In this document: positions 43,654-52,210 of the stretch, piece after piece
How the letters are laid out: every line of letters starts with the position of its first letter
Numbering within the stretch: position 1 is the stretch's first letter
Assembly (NCBI GenBank): GCA_035539075.1
Contig: DATLJB010000221.1
Coordinates: 42,107 to 106,106 of the forward strand
DNA length: 64,000 bases
Direction: 5' to 3'
Source of the DNA: Dongia_B sp035539075
GTDB lineage: Bacteria > Pseudomonadota > Alphaproteobacteria > Dongiales > Dongiaceae
The notes under the pieces: model-generated
Seen by the model: the letters and a program-made list of their open reading frames with translations, nothing else
The model's database searches: none
Told to the model about the DNA's origin: nothing
Made by a program: the position numbers and the translations under genes

Positions 43654-44865
43654 TCATGCCTTTACCGATGAAGCTTTGCGGCGAGCGAGCCAAGGGGGCA
43701 GAGCCAGGCTACGGCGCGGTCCCTTGGCATGAGAAAGCTTTCCGACTTCCAATGTGAGCTGCCGAAGTGCCGCAGTTGCCCGGTGCGCTTTCGATCTCTC
43801 GGCCAGGACCTTTCCGTCGTTGATCGCTTCGGCGAAAGCCAGCGGGTCGAAACCCACCGTCACAAGCGGCTTGATCGGCAGGGCGCGGACCGCATCCTGC
43901 ATGGTCAGGCGGCTGCGCTTCGTCATATCCGCCTTGTTGATCACCAGCCTGGGATCGCGGTTCTCACCGCGCTTTGTCTTGAGGAAATCCAGAATGCTTT
44001 TCGCATCGCGCAGATTTGGGAGATCCAGCGACGCGACGACGATGAACTCGTCGGCAAGCAGAGAGAAGTCTTCGATCCATTGATTCCAGATATGGGGCAT
44101 GTCCACGACGACGACGTCAGCCATCTGCCGCGACAGATCTACCAATTTTTCAACAGCGGCATTGCTCGGCATGATATTGCTGCGCAAGGTGCCGTTGGTC
44201 GACAGGATCTGCAGCCTGTCGTCGTCACCGACCATGAAGCGCTTCAGGAGAACCTGATCGAGGCGCTGGGGGTCTGAAAGAGCATCGGAGATCGGTTGCC
44301 TGGGTTCCTCGTTGAAGGCGAGGGCACTGGTACCGAAGGTAAGGTCAAGGTCGACAAGGATGACACGCTGGTTGAATTCCTTGGCGAGCAGCCAGGACAC
44401 GTTTTGCGCGACCGTGCTGCTCCCGACGCCGCCACGCGCGCCCATGAATGTCAGTAGACGTCCATGCGTGGGTCTTTGTGGATCGTGGGTCGCCCGATCG
44501 ATGGAGGCCGATATCTCATCGATCGTCGCCGGGCTGAGCAGGTAGTCCGAGACACCGAGCGAAACGATCTTGCGGTAGAAACCGATATCATTGACGGCAC
44601 CGATGACAATCAGCTTTCTGCCTGGCTCAACAACCTCCGCAAGCTGCTCCAATCGGCTGTGGAGTTGCCCGACATCGCCGTCGTCTTCGACGATAATGAC
44701 GTCAGCGGAGGGCTGGTGCATATAGTGCTGGACGGCGGCCTGCAGTCCGCCCGGCTGATGCTGAACCGGGCAGCGGGCGAATTTCGGCAAATTGTGCAAG
44801 GCGAGCGCTGCTTCCGCAGTCTCATGCGTCAGAGTAAAAGCATCGATCTTCAGACGATGAAGCAC
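43654..44865 (-). CDS. cpaE: Pilus localisation ATPase CpaE
   Basis: 403 residues, GTG start with GAGG five nt upstream. An N-terminal receiver-like domain ('DVIIVEDDGDVGQLHSRLEQLAEV', about 50-140) is followed by a ParA/MinD-like domain whose deviant Walker A reads GARGGVGSST, as is usual for CpaE. It positions the Tad machine at the cell pole. Confidence 0.94.
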   Translation of the reverse strand: MLHRLKIDAFTLTHETAEAALALHNLPKFARCPVQHQPGGLQAAVQHYMHQPSADVIIVEDDGDVGQLHSRLEQLAEVVEPGRKLIVIGAVNDIGFYRKIVSLGVSDYLLSPATIDEISASIDRATHDPQRPTHGRLLTFMGARGGVGSSTVAQNVSWLLAKEFNQRVILVDLDLTFGTSALAFNEEPRQPISDALSDPQRLDQVLLKRFMVGDDDRLQILSTNGTLRSNIMPSNAAVEKLVDLSRQMADVVVVDMPHIWNQWIEDFSLLADEFIVVASLDLPNLRDAKSILDFLKTKRGENRDPRLVINKADMTKRSRLTMQDAVRALPIKPLVTVGFDPLAFAEAINDGKVLAERSKAHRATAALRQLTLEVGKLSHAKGPRRSLALPPWLARRKASSVKA

Positions 44866-44881
44866 GGTTTCCTCACGTCGC

Positions 44882-45547
44882 CTACTGTGCCTGGGTACCG
44901 ATTGAGGTGATCACACCGGCACGGATATCGTCGGAGCCGGGAATTGCTTTTCCCATCTGATAATTTTCGACGATTGTCCATGAACGGACGCCATCACGGC
45001 CCGTGGATGGGCTCGGCATCAACAGGTCGCGCGGGTTGGCGGCCATGACGTCAATGTTCTGCTGCATGGAACAGCCAAAATTATCGGTGTTCTGTGCCTG
45101 CGGGTCGTGGTCGACCGGATTTTGCCAATGGCCGCAATCCCGTCCAGTGACGACATAGATCGGGAAGGCCAATTGCGGCCCGACGCGAAGCGGAGATTCA
45201 TTGATAAAGAGCTTGATGTCACGAGCCGCGACGCCGCGCTTCTGCAACAGAACAGCGGTATCGCTGGCCATTTTCCGACCTTCTATATCCGACAGGCTCG
45301 GCGCGGTAATCGTGATCGCGATTGGCGCTTCACCTTGGCGGTGATAGGCATCGATGAAATCGTCAATCCGCGTATTGTCGGCAGCGACTGCGTGGCCCTG
45401 AACGAGAGGGGCCAAGTCAAGATGGGCCGTCTTCTTGGTCGCGGTTGTCGGAAATGCAGCGTGCGGGTCGTAATTCGCGAAATTTTGCGGCTTCTCGCAG
45501 CCGGCAAGCATCAGGACGAATAAACCGAGGAGAATTCTTGTCTTCAT
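44882..45547 (-). CDS. cpaD: Pilus lipoprotein CpaD
   Basis: About 221 residues from the ATG at 45547 (AGGTGG 5 nt upstream). Lipobox LMLAGC, then 'CGHWQNPVDHDPQAQNTDNFGCSMQQNIDVMAANPRDLL', the CpaD family signature. Outer-membrane lipoprotein supporting the CpaC secretin. Confidence 0.93.
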   Translation of the reverse strand: MKTRILLGLFVLMLAGCEKPQNFANYDPHAAFPTTATKKTAHLDLAPLVQGHAVAADNTRIDDFIDAYHRQGEAPIAITITAPSLSDIEGRKMASDTAVLLQKRGVAARDIKLFINESPLRVGPQLAFPIYVVTGRDCGHWQNPVDHDPQAQNTDNFGCSMQQNIDVMAANPRDLLMPSPSTGRDGVRSWTIVENYQMGKAIPGSDDIRAGVITSIGTQAQ

Positions 45548-45556
45548 GCCGGCCAC

Positions 45557-47251
45557 CTATTGAACGATATAACCGAGAGGGCCCTGGATCGATTGCGGCG
45601 CGTTGGGACCCTGCGCAGGCTTTTTCAGGTACATGTCCTGCAGATGCCCGAGGAAATAGCGGTCAACGTCGGAGCCTGGGACGAATCCATCCGTCGGCAA
45701 GGCAAATTGCCGGGGATCGGCGGGTTTTGCCAAAACTGCGGTGACCAGCACCACAAGCTCTGTCTCGTTTCGCTGGAACGAGGTTGAGCGGAAGAGTGAG
45801 CCGAGGATCGGCAGGTTCATGAGCCCCGGCACGCCATTCAAGCCGCTGGTGATATCGTTCTGCAGCAGGCCCGCAATCATCAGCTCGCCGCCGCTCGGCA
45901 ATTCAACCACGCTATTGGCGCGCCGCGTCACGAAGCTCTTGAACGTGAAACCTGCGGCAGAAACGGTGTTCAGGTCTGAAATCGCGCTTACCTCGGTACT
46001 GATGCGTAAGCTGATCCGCCCGCTATCGAGGACCACCGGCAAGAAAGAGAGGATGACACCGAACGGCTTGTAATCGACTGAGATCGTGCCGTTCTGCTGC
46101 GCGATCGGTATGGGGTATTCGCCGCCGGCCAACATGCTTGCGACTTCTCCCGACACTGCCAGAAGATTTGGTTCAGCCAATGTGCGGATATAGCCCTGCT
46201 GCTCCAGCAATCTGATTGTCGAGGAGGAGCCGCCGCTCGAAATGCCAAGTGTGCCGGCGATATCCGTTCCCAGGCCCAGCGCCGATGTCGCTGCCTGGAT
46301 CGTCAGCGGGCCAAGGGTTTGCGGGCTTAGCAGATTGTCGACGCCAAGCTCCTTGAGGACGGTCTTCTTTGCCTCGGCGACCCGGACGCGCAGCAGGACC
46401 TGTTGCTCGTTGCTGATGCGCAGCATGCTGATGACGTTATTGTCGCCGGCGACGAAGCGCCGAGCGATGTCATGAGCCTTGGCGGCGACGCCGTCGGAGC
46501 TCGCCGTGCCCGAAAGCACGACGGAATCACCCATGCCTTTAACCACGATATGCTCGCCGGGCAGTATTTCGCCGATATTGCTTTGAATGCCGTCGACATC
46601 CGGTTGGACAACGAGATCGATCTTGCGGACCAGATTGCCATCGGCATCGGTGAAGAAAATATTGGTATCGCCGGTCTTCTTGCCAATCAGAAAGATCTGC
46701 TTTTGCGAGCGGACGACGATATCGGCGATATCAGGATTGCCGATGATCACGTCACGGATATCCCGGTCGAGTTCAATTCCCTCGGTCTTATTGAGCGGCA
46801 ATACCATATTGGAGTTCGCGGCCAGCGGAGCGTTCGGCAGCACAGGCACGGGAATCTGGATGGTCTTCGGCGCCGCGGGTATCGCCGCGGGAGGAAGCGG
46901 CGCTGCGTTGTCTGCTGTCGGCATGGCCTGCGGAACTTGCGCGGCGGCCATTGAGGCCGCTGGCAGTGATGCCGCCGGGGTGGGTGCCGATTGCTGCGCC
47001 AACTGCTCCGCTGAGGCGGGCGAGGCCGATGTTGCTGGAGACTTGCTGACCGGCGCAGTCTGGATCAGGGGCGCCGCAACCACGGGCGAGGTTGGGGCCG
47101 GTGTCGGCGCAAGCGGTTGCTGATCCGCGGCCTTGCCGGCCGGCGAGGGCTCTCCTAAGGGGACCTGCTGCGCGCCTGCGAACTGCGTTGCTGAAAGCAG
47201 CAGGAAAAGAGCCGTTGCGACGATGAAATGCCGGAATATCTGCACGATCAA
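45557..47251 (-). CDS. cpaC: Tad pilus secretin CpaC/RcpA
   Basis: 564 residues. Signal peptide to about residue 28, then about 100 residues of Pro/Ala-rich low complexity. The pilus N-terminal domain ('VLPLNKTEGIELDRDIRDVIIGNPDIADIVV') follows, a BON-like part, and the secretin domain ('VLLRVRVAEAKKTVLKELGVDN', 'GGELMIAGLLQNDI', 'GVPGLMNLPILGSLFRSTSFQRNETELVVLVT'). Forms the outer-membrane pilus channel. The frame opens at TTG (47251), overlapping the cpaB stop by 4 bp; GTG at 47245 is an equally likely start. Confidence 0.95.
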   Translation of the reverse strand: MIVQIFRHFIVATALFLLLSATQFAGAQQVPLGEPSPAGKAADQQPLAPTPAPTSPVVAAPLIQTAPVSKSPATSASPASAEQLAQQSAPTPAASLPAASMAAAQVPQAMPTADNAAPLPPAAIPAAPKTIQIPVPVLPNAPLAANSNMVLPLNKTEGIELDRDIRDVIIGNPDIADIVVRSQKQIFLIGKKTGDTNIFFTDADGNLVRKIDLVVQPDVDGIQSNIGEILPGEHIVVKGMGDSVVLSGTASSDGVAAKAHDIARRFVAGDNNVISMLRISNEQQVLLRVRVAEAKKTVLKELGVDNLLSPQTLGPLTIQAATSALGLGTDIAGTLGISSGGSSSTIRLLEQQGYIRTLAEPNLLAVSGEVASMLAGGEYPIPIAQQNGTISVDYKPFGVILSFLPVVLDSGRISLRISTEVSAISDLNTVSAAGFTFKSFVTRRANSVVELPSGGELMIAGLLQNDITSGLNGVPGLMNLPILGSLFRSTSFQRNETELVVLVTAVLAKPADPRQFALPTDGFVPGSDVDRYFLGHLQDMYLKKPAQGPNAPQSIQGPLGYIVQ

Positions 47252-48282
47252 AAGCTCTGCTGTGAGAGAACACCACCGCGGTTGAAGCGGATAACCGTCC
47301 GCGCGGCCACCGCCGGTCCGCTTGGCGGTGCCGTGTCATTGCTCATGGGATGCACCAACGTATCCAATGCACGGCTGGCTTCGGTATCCGGCGTGAACGG
47401 ATGGAAACTCGGGTTGTCCACGTCCCTGACCTTGGCTGAATCGCTGCGATCACTTAGCAGGCTGCGCAGGGTGACGCTGAAGGCTCCCAACTGTTGCGCG
47501 GCAAACAGGCGCTCAGCATCGCGGGGCGTGACCTCGAGCGTAAGGACCTTGCCCAGCGCGGCGGGCCCATCCTTCGCGTCATGCGATAGCTGTTGGTCAA
47601 TGGCGATGACCTTGGCATCAAAGAGAACAGTTTCAGTCGCCCAGGCAGCAATGCCGTCGGCGGCAGTTGCACTAGGTGCGTCCTTGGTCTTGTCGGCGAT
47701 GCTGGCTTTCAGGTTCTGCGCCAGGAGGACGTCGACGCGGTCGCCCGGGCCGATGAAGCCAGCGGAGGCGGATTCCGCCTGAATGGGAATACTGAAGGCG
47801 CGCATGCCTGGCGCGAGAACGGCCGAGGCGATACTGCGGCTTCCTGGCTGTATAAGAGCCTCCAGGCCGATGGGCTCATCCGGCATGATCCGTCGACGTG
47901 CGACGGAGCCAATGAGGACCGTCCCAGCGGCGGCTTCTCCTACATCGCCGGATGAATTGACGACAGGAATCGTAGCGCCCTCAGGCGGCGCCTGCTGCGC
48001 GTCCAAAGCGGCTTCGCTGATTTTAGACGTATCGATGAAGCGGTCCTGAACAGCCGCCTTCGGCCACGATGCCCATTTAAAGTCGTCGCGCGTCAGTTTG
48101 GTTCCGGTGGCAATAGGGCGGGCGGCAACGAGCACTTTGACCATGCCTGCCGGTTCAGCCGGCGGCTGTTGCTGCTGGACGACGATTGGCGTCTGCGCGT
48201 CCAGCCACACCTTCACCAGATAAGCGGTGACAAGGGCCATGATTGCCGCGAAGAAGACAAAAACCAGAACGACAGGTCGCAT
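47248..48282 (-). CDS. cpaB: Pilus assembly protein CpaB/RcpC
   Basis: About 344 residues from the ATG at 48282. N-terminal membrane anchor 'VVLVFVFFAAIMALVTAYLV', an SAF/beta-clip domain ('VLVAARPIATGTKLTRDDFKWASWP'), and a second 'MRAFSIPIQAESASAGFIGPGDRVDVLL' element. Periplasmic factor stabilising the secretin. First gene of the cpaBCDEF-tadBC operon. Confidence 0.94.
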   Translation of the reverse strand: MRPVVLVFVFFAAIMALVTAYLVKVWLDAQTPIVVQQQQPPAEPAGMVKVLVAARPIATGTKLTRDDFKWASWPKAAVQDRFIDTSKISEAALDAQQAPPEGATIPVVNSSGDVGEAAAGTVLIGSVARRRIMPDEPIGLEALIQPGSRSIASAVLAPGMRAFSIPIQAESASAGFIGPGDRVDVLLAQNLKASIADKTKDAPSATAADGIAAWATETVLFDAKVIAIDQQLSHDAKDGPAALGKVLTLEVTPRDAERLFAAQQLGAFSVTLRSLLSDRSDSAKVRDVDNPSFHPFTPDTEASRALDTLVHPMSNDTAPPSGPAVAARTVIRFNRGGVLSQQSF

Positions 48283-48343
48283 ATGTCGCGGAGTCCCCAA
48301 GGATGGACCGGGCTTTCGCTTTAGCCAAAAGCGTTCTCGGTCC

Positions 48344-48364
48344 GAATTAACGTCCAGAATTAAC
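48344..48364 (-). promoter_or_regulatory. Direct repeat GAATTAAC x2 upstream of cpaB
   Basis: GAATTAAC at 48344-48351 and 48357-48364, 13 bp apart, about 62 bp before the cpaB start in a 195-bp gap. It may be a regulator site for the cpaB operon. It does not fit the CtrA spacing (TTAA-N7-TTAA); here the gap is 9. Confidence 0.35.
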
Positions 48365-48495
48365 CGTAGGGCGATATAGTGAACGATTAGTAAATCGCGT
48401 TCCCCGTCAAAGAATTACAGGAACGATTTCAATAGAATCCTATGTAGAGAGAAGCGCTCGTCAGGTTCCTCGACTTGACGCGCCGGCAGGCTTGT

Positions 48496-48960
48496 TTACC
48501 CAAGCGTCAGGCTGGCGTGACTGAGGCAATAGTCGAGCCCGGCAGCGGCAATCGCGATGCCGTAGGGAACGCGCTGGTCATGGATGCGGCCATCGGAACT
48601 TCTGAGCCAGCGGATGACGAGGATCAATAGAGCGAGGAGACCGCCGGCAAGCGCTGTCACCAATAGAAAGCGTGGCAGGCTGACGAAGCCGACCCAAACG
48701 GCGACGCTGGAAAGAAGCTTCAGATCGCCGCCGCCAAACATGCCTCTGACAAAAAGGACGAACCCGCCGGCGAAGATGAGTGCCGTGCCCAAAAGATCCA
48801 AAGCAAAAAGACGAAAGGGCGGAGCGGTGACGGCTGTGTGGAGTGCAAACAGGGCCAGGATGGCGAGGCTGATCCAGTTGGGAATCGTATATCGGCGATA
48901 GTCGCTAACAGCCGCGATCAGCAACAAGGCGGCCAGGCTGGCCAGAAGGAACGGCTCCAC
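48496..48960 (-). CDS. cpaA: Prepilin peptidase CpaA/TadV
   Basis: 154 residues, GTG start. Type IV prepilin peptidase aspartates are in 'VSDYRRYTIPNWISL' and 'GGGDLKLLSSVAVWVG'. Short Tad type, without the N-methylation domain. It cleaves the Flp pilin and TadE/F pseudopilins. Gap of 171 bp to the flp gene. Confidence 0.94.
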   Translation of the reverse strand: MEPFLLASLAALLLIAAVSDYRRYTIPNWISLAILALFALHTAVTAPPFRLFALDLLGTALIFAGGFVLFVRGMFGGGDLKLLSSVAVWVGFVSLPRFLLVTALAGGLLALLILVIRWLRSSDGRIHDQRVPYGIAIAAAGLDYCLSHASLTLG

Positions 48961-49131
48961 GACTCAAACCCGGTGTTTCGGCTGCCGCTGCGCTGACTGA
49001 GATCCGCGAAAGGCGGTTAATCGCGTCATCCCAGCGAGGGTGTTGGTGCAGTTCAATTGCAGCCGCATGAAACGCAAGCGCCGCTCGAGATGAAGGTCAT
49101 CTGAGCGGCGCTGGAACGCAAATCGCTCTTT

Positions 49132-49311
49132 TTAGCTCCCTGCGGCGCCTGAGACGGCGGAGGCAACCTTGCCGAATTCAGCCGACAGCGAAGTGCCCAG
49201 GGTGGTGAGGGCGGTGATCAAGACTACCGCGATCAAGGCGGCGATCAGGCCATATTCAATCGCCGTCACACCAGATTCGTCGCGGCGCAGTTTACGGATC
49301 AACTTCATCAT
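49132..49311 (-). CDS. flp: Flp/Fap major pilin
   Basis: 59 residues, too short for many ORF cut-offs. Leader 'MMKLIRKLRRDESG', then 'VTAIEYGLIAALIAVVLI' with the conserved Glu-Tyr pair; prepilin peptidase cuts after the Gly of 'DESG'. AGGAG lies eight nt before the ATG at 49311. It is the pilus subunit. Own promoter expected in the AT-rich 328 bp upstream. Confidence 0.95.
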   Translation of the reverse strand: MMKLIRKLRRDESGVTAIEYGLIAALIAVVLITALTTLGTSLSAEFGKVASAVSGAAGS

Positions 49312-49639
49312 CTCTGTTCTCCTGACCAGGGCCTAGCAGGCCAACCGTTTCATTTCGAAGACTTATTGCGACGGCCTCGCAATAGCCGAGGTGTCATCAT
49401 ATGAATACAGTAATAGGTAGCCACATACAAGTAAAAATCTGCTCTCAAGTGGTTGTTTCGCTTACGAATATTCGAAAATGGATAAGAAATACAACAAAAC
49501 CTATCAGTAATATTTACAATCTAACTCACACTTGCGTGTGTTTGCCTAACTAGAAGCAGATTATCAGGCATAAAGGGTTGACAAACTGTGAACCGAAGCG
49601 TGGTCAACCATGGTTTTCCGCAGAAATGCGAGAAGATCC
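49312..49639. other. AT-rich region upstream of flp
   Basis: 328 bp with no gene, much richer in A/T than its surroundings. It should carry the flp promoter (minus strand) and the 3' end of the tadE/tadG transcript. Visible elements are an inverted repeat at 49576-49609 and a small palindrome ACACTTGCGTGT near 49530. Confidence 0.5.
49576..49609 (-). terminator. Inverted repeat downstream of the tadG-like gene
   Basis: GGTTGAC at 49576-49582 pairs with GTCAACC at 49603-49609, 20 nt between them. On the minus strand it follows the tadG-like stop by about 30 bp and is followed by CCTTTAT. It could be a weak terminator or an operator for flp. Confidence 0.35.
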
Positions 49640-50767
49640 TCATTGGATCAGCGCCACCCCTCGCGTCGTACTGGGATTATCTGGACAGGTCACGTTGAAG
49701 GCCATGTCGTTATAGTCTTTGTCGTCTGAAGTTGGTCCGCCCATGTCGTTCCAATAGTAGCGGATGGTCTTGCCGCTATTCTTGGTGCAATCGAGCTTCA
49801 TATTTTGCGTATATTGACCGGGCGTCGTACTGAAACAACTGCCTGTTGCCGGTGCCGCGGGCGAAGAGTTCGCGGCTGTCTCGCCAGTTCCGAGATCCTT
49901 CGAGATCAGCGAACAATTCTTGGTATTCGCCGCGTATTTGCCTTGGCTCGTCGAATCCGTTTGCGTCGTATTGGTGCTCACCTTGGTCGACTGCGAATAG
50001 AAGGTGTTCACCGACTTGAAGGGCGCCGCATAGCTGTTGTTTCCATAGCCGACGAGCTGGTGGCGCGAGTTGTAGGTATTGCCCCCGGTGGTGTTCTGCA
50101 GCGCGAGGCCAAGATTCTGACTGGCGACTAGCTTCACCTGCACTGTCGACGGGTTACTCGTGCTTGTATTGTCGGCGATGAGCTTCAAGGCGGGGGCCTT
50201 AGGCAGGCTACCGTCAAGCGGAATGGGGTAGGCATAGATGACGTTCTTATCGCCGGCATCTGACGTGACATGCGGCTGACTGATCGTGAGGATCAGAATC
50301 GGATTTTCCGCCGTCGCCGAGACCGAGACAGCCATGGTGTTCATGACGGCGGACATGAATGTCGTGTCGATGCTGCTGGTTGCGCTGATTTGCACGGTGA
50401 AGCCGGTTATGGAACCGTTAGATGTCAGGACGGTCCCGACCGGATCAGAGATCGTCACGCCGTGATTAGCCGGCAAACCGGCGAGGGATTGCGTCAGATA
50501 GGTTTTCGCCGTTTGCAAAGCAGCGGTTTGATAAGTCGTATCGATATAAGCACTGGCGCCGGCGAGTGCTGCATTATCAACCGCATTCTGCAACGCCGAT
50601 TTGAACTGGACGATGCGCGCGAAGTCGACGGCGACCCCAATTGCCGGCACGAGCGCAACCAAGGAAACGGCGAACATGACGCTGACGGCGCCTCGCCTGT
50701 CTCGCATAAAGCGCTTGCGCGCAGCGCGCTTCAGTAACTGTGCCAATCGATTTCGCGTGTGAAACAT
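49640..50767 (-). CDS. tadG: TadG-like pilus assembly protein with acidic C-terminal domain
   Basis: 375 residues. The N-terminal Tad domain is typical: 'RRGAVSVMFAVSLVALVPAIGVAVDFARIVQFKSALQNAVDNAALAGA'. No von Willebrand A domain is evident. The C-terminus has 'YYWNDMGGPTSDDKDYNDMAFNV', a DxDxxDYND-type motif as in DUF4114-like calcium-binding domains. Four cysteines lie in the last 90 residues. Possibly a surface-exposed minor pilin or adhesin. Nine bp after the tadE-like gene. Confidence 0.82.
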   Translation of the reverse strand: MFHTRNRLAQLLKRAARKRFMRDRRGAVSVMFAVSLVALVPAIGVAVDFARIVQFKSALQNAVDNAALAGASAYIDTTYQTAALQTAKTYLTQSLAGLPANHGVTISDPVGTVLTSNGSITGFTVQISATSSIDTTFMSAVMNTMAVSVSATAENPILILTISQPHVTSDAGDKNVIYAYPIPLDGSLPKAPALKLIADNTSTSNPSTVQVKLVASQNLGLALQNTTGGNTYNSRHQLVGYGNNSYAAPFKSVNTFYSQSTKVSTNTTQTDSTSQGKYAANTKNCSLISKDLGTGETAANSSPAAPATGSCFSTTPGQYTQNMKLDCTKNSGKTIRYYWNDMGGPTSDDKDYNDMAFNVTCPDNPSTTRGVALIQ

Positions 50768-50776
50768 ATCGGCATC

Positions 50777-51334
50777 CTAAGAGTGAGGGATCGTACTGCC
50801 AGAACGCGGCCGCTGATAGGCAGACTGGCTGATGGTAAAAGTGGCAGGCAAAACGAAGTGGATCGGCCCGCTGTAACTATACGTGACCTTGACCATGATG
50901 ACCGTATCGCCGTTATTGCTGAGCAGGCCGTTCGACGCGATAGTCGCATCTAGGAAACTGCCGGCGCCGCCGCCGCAGCTAGTATCCTGCCAGTCAAAAG
51001 CGATCGTGCCGCTGGCCAAATTCTTTGTAGCGCTGGCGATGGTGGCTTTAAAGGCGGAGCCGGGGAAGGGCGACATAGCCAGCTTCCCGGCGGTGCAGAA
51101 ATCCGCGCTTTCCGCAGTTGTCAGGCCGTCAGAACCCTCGGCTGCCACGAGATTGGCAACGACCTGCGCGGCCTTGTTCGTTGTCATATAGGCTCTGACA
51201 AGGCGGCTCGCCTCGAAGGTGCCGAAATACATCACCAGCATCGCAGGCGCAATGATTGCGAATTCGACGGCGACGGCGCCGCTGCGGTCTTTGTTCAATC
51301 TGCCGAGGAAGCCTAAGAGCTGAGCTATGCGCAT
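50777..51334 (-). CDS. TadE/TadF-type pseudopilin
   Basis: 185 residues. 'LNKDRSGAVAVEFAIIAPAMLVMYFGTFEASRLV' is the TadE-like prepilin segment with conserved Glu. A periplasmic domain with a Cys pair ('DFCTAGK', 'DTSCGGG') follows. Minor pilin of the Tad system. Its ATG overlaps the previous stop by one base (TGATG). Confidence 0.88.
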   Translation of the reverse strand: MRIAQLLGFLGRLNKDRSGAVAVEFAIIAPAMLVMYFGTFEASRLVRAYMTTNKAAQVVANLVAAEGSDGLTTAESADFCTAGKLAMSPFPGSAFKATIASATKNLASGTIAFDWQDTSCGGGAGSFLDATIASNGLLSNNGDTVIMVKVTYSYSGPIHFVLPATFTISQSAYQRPRSGSTIPHS

Positions 51335-51846
51335 CAGTAGGGCTCGCTCTTCATGGCGATCGTCGAGACGAGAAGCTCGCTGTTTACTCCCGAGAACATG
51401 CCGTAAAGCGGCACAAGGAATGGCCGATTATAAGAGACCTGGATCAGGACATCCTGGCTGAACGTGCCGGGAGAAAATTGCGTGTTGAGCATGTCCCCGT
51501 TGGCGTCGGTCTGCACGGCTGAACTCAGGCCCGAAAAGCTTGTACCTGACTGAACCCGGAATTTGATCTTCGAGCACGGGATGATTCCATTGACGCCGTT
51601 GCACAAGGCTGTCGAGAAGGAATCAGACGTCGTATTGCCGAGGAGGATCAGACGCGATGCGTCCCTTGTGGCATTATCGAGGACGGTCTGGCTGAAAAGA
51701 ATCAAGCCGTTTTCCAGGATGCCGCAAAGCAAGACGATGAAGAGGGGGGCGAGCAAGCCGAATTCGACGGCAGCCATACCCCTGCCATCGCGACGCAGCA
51801 GCTTCAAACCAGCCACCAAGCTCGTCATGGTACGGCTAGCGGCCAT
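51334..51846 (-). CDS. tadE: TadE-type pseudopilin
   Basis: About 170 residues from the ATG at 51846 (other in-frame ATG at 51828). 'LRRDGRGMAAVEFGLLAPLFIVLLCGILENGLILFSQ' is the TadE segment; a Cys pair ('ALCNGVNGIIPCSK') follows. First gene of the tadE-tadF-tadG operon. Confidence 0.88.
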   Translation of the reverse strand: MAASRTMTSLVAGLKLLRRDGRGMAAVEFGLLAPLFIVLLCGILENGLILFSQTVLDNATRDASRLILLGNTTSDSFSTALCNGVNGIIPCSKIKFRVQSGTSFSGLSSAVQTDANGDMLNTQFSPGTFSQDVLIQVSYNRPFLVPLYGMFSGVNSELLVSTIAMKSEPY

Positions 51847-52210
51847 GAGCGTCCACAATGCCGAAAAGCGCTGCAGACAACGATCCGCTGATCGTCGTCG
51901 ACGGCATTGCCATCAGGCTTATGATCCACATCGTCATCATCCACCGTTATGACGACTGCCCGATTGCGCTGATCCGCGGGTGCTTCGACCGAGATGCATG
52001 CACCCCTGGCGCCTTCATCTTGGCCGATTCAATCCAGCATTTTGCGCAATCGGCAGTTGCTCTGAAGCCAGAGCGTGGATCATACCTAAGCTAAAAGTAT
52101 AAACAACACATTAACATACTGATTTCATTGTCTTTTTCATAGATCTTTATGAAAAAACACACACCCAATTGTGTCTCATTTGACTTTTTGGATGTTTTTT
52201 ACTGAAATTT
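51847..52210. other. Intergenic region upstream of tadE, AT-rich in its right half
   Basis: 364 bp. A 78-codon plus-strand frame (51858-52094) lacks an RBS and family similarity, so no gene is called. The part from 52095 is very AT-rich and includes an inverted repeat TTTTTCATA...TATGAAAAA near 52133-52156. It separates the tad genes from the dehydrogenase and should hold the tadE promoter. Confidence 0.45.

Noticed and set aside
48344..48364. CtrA-box in front of cpaB
   Set aside because: The two TTAA are 9 bp apart, not 7; kept only as a generic direct repeat.
51858..52094. 78-codon plus-strand frame upstream of tadE
   Set aside because: No RBS, overlaps the tadE start region, no family pattern.
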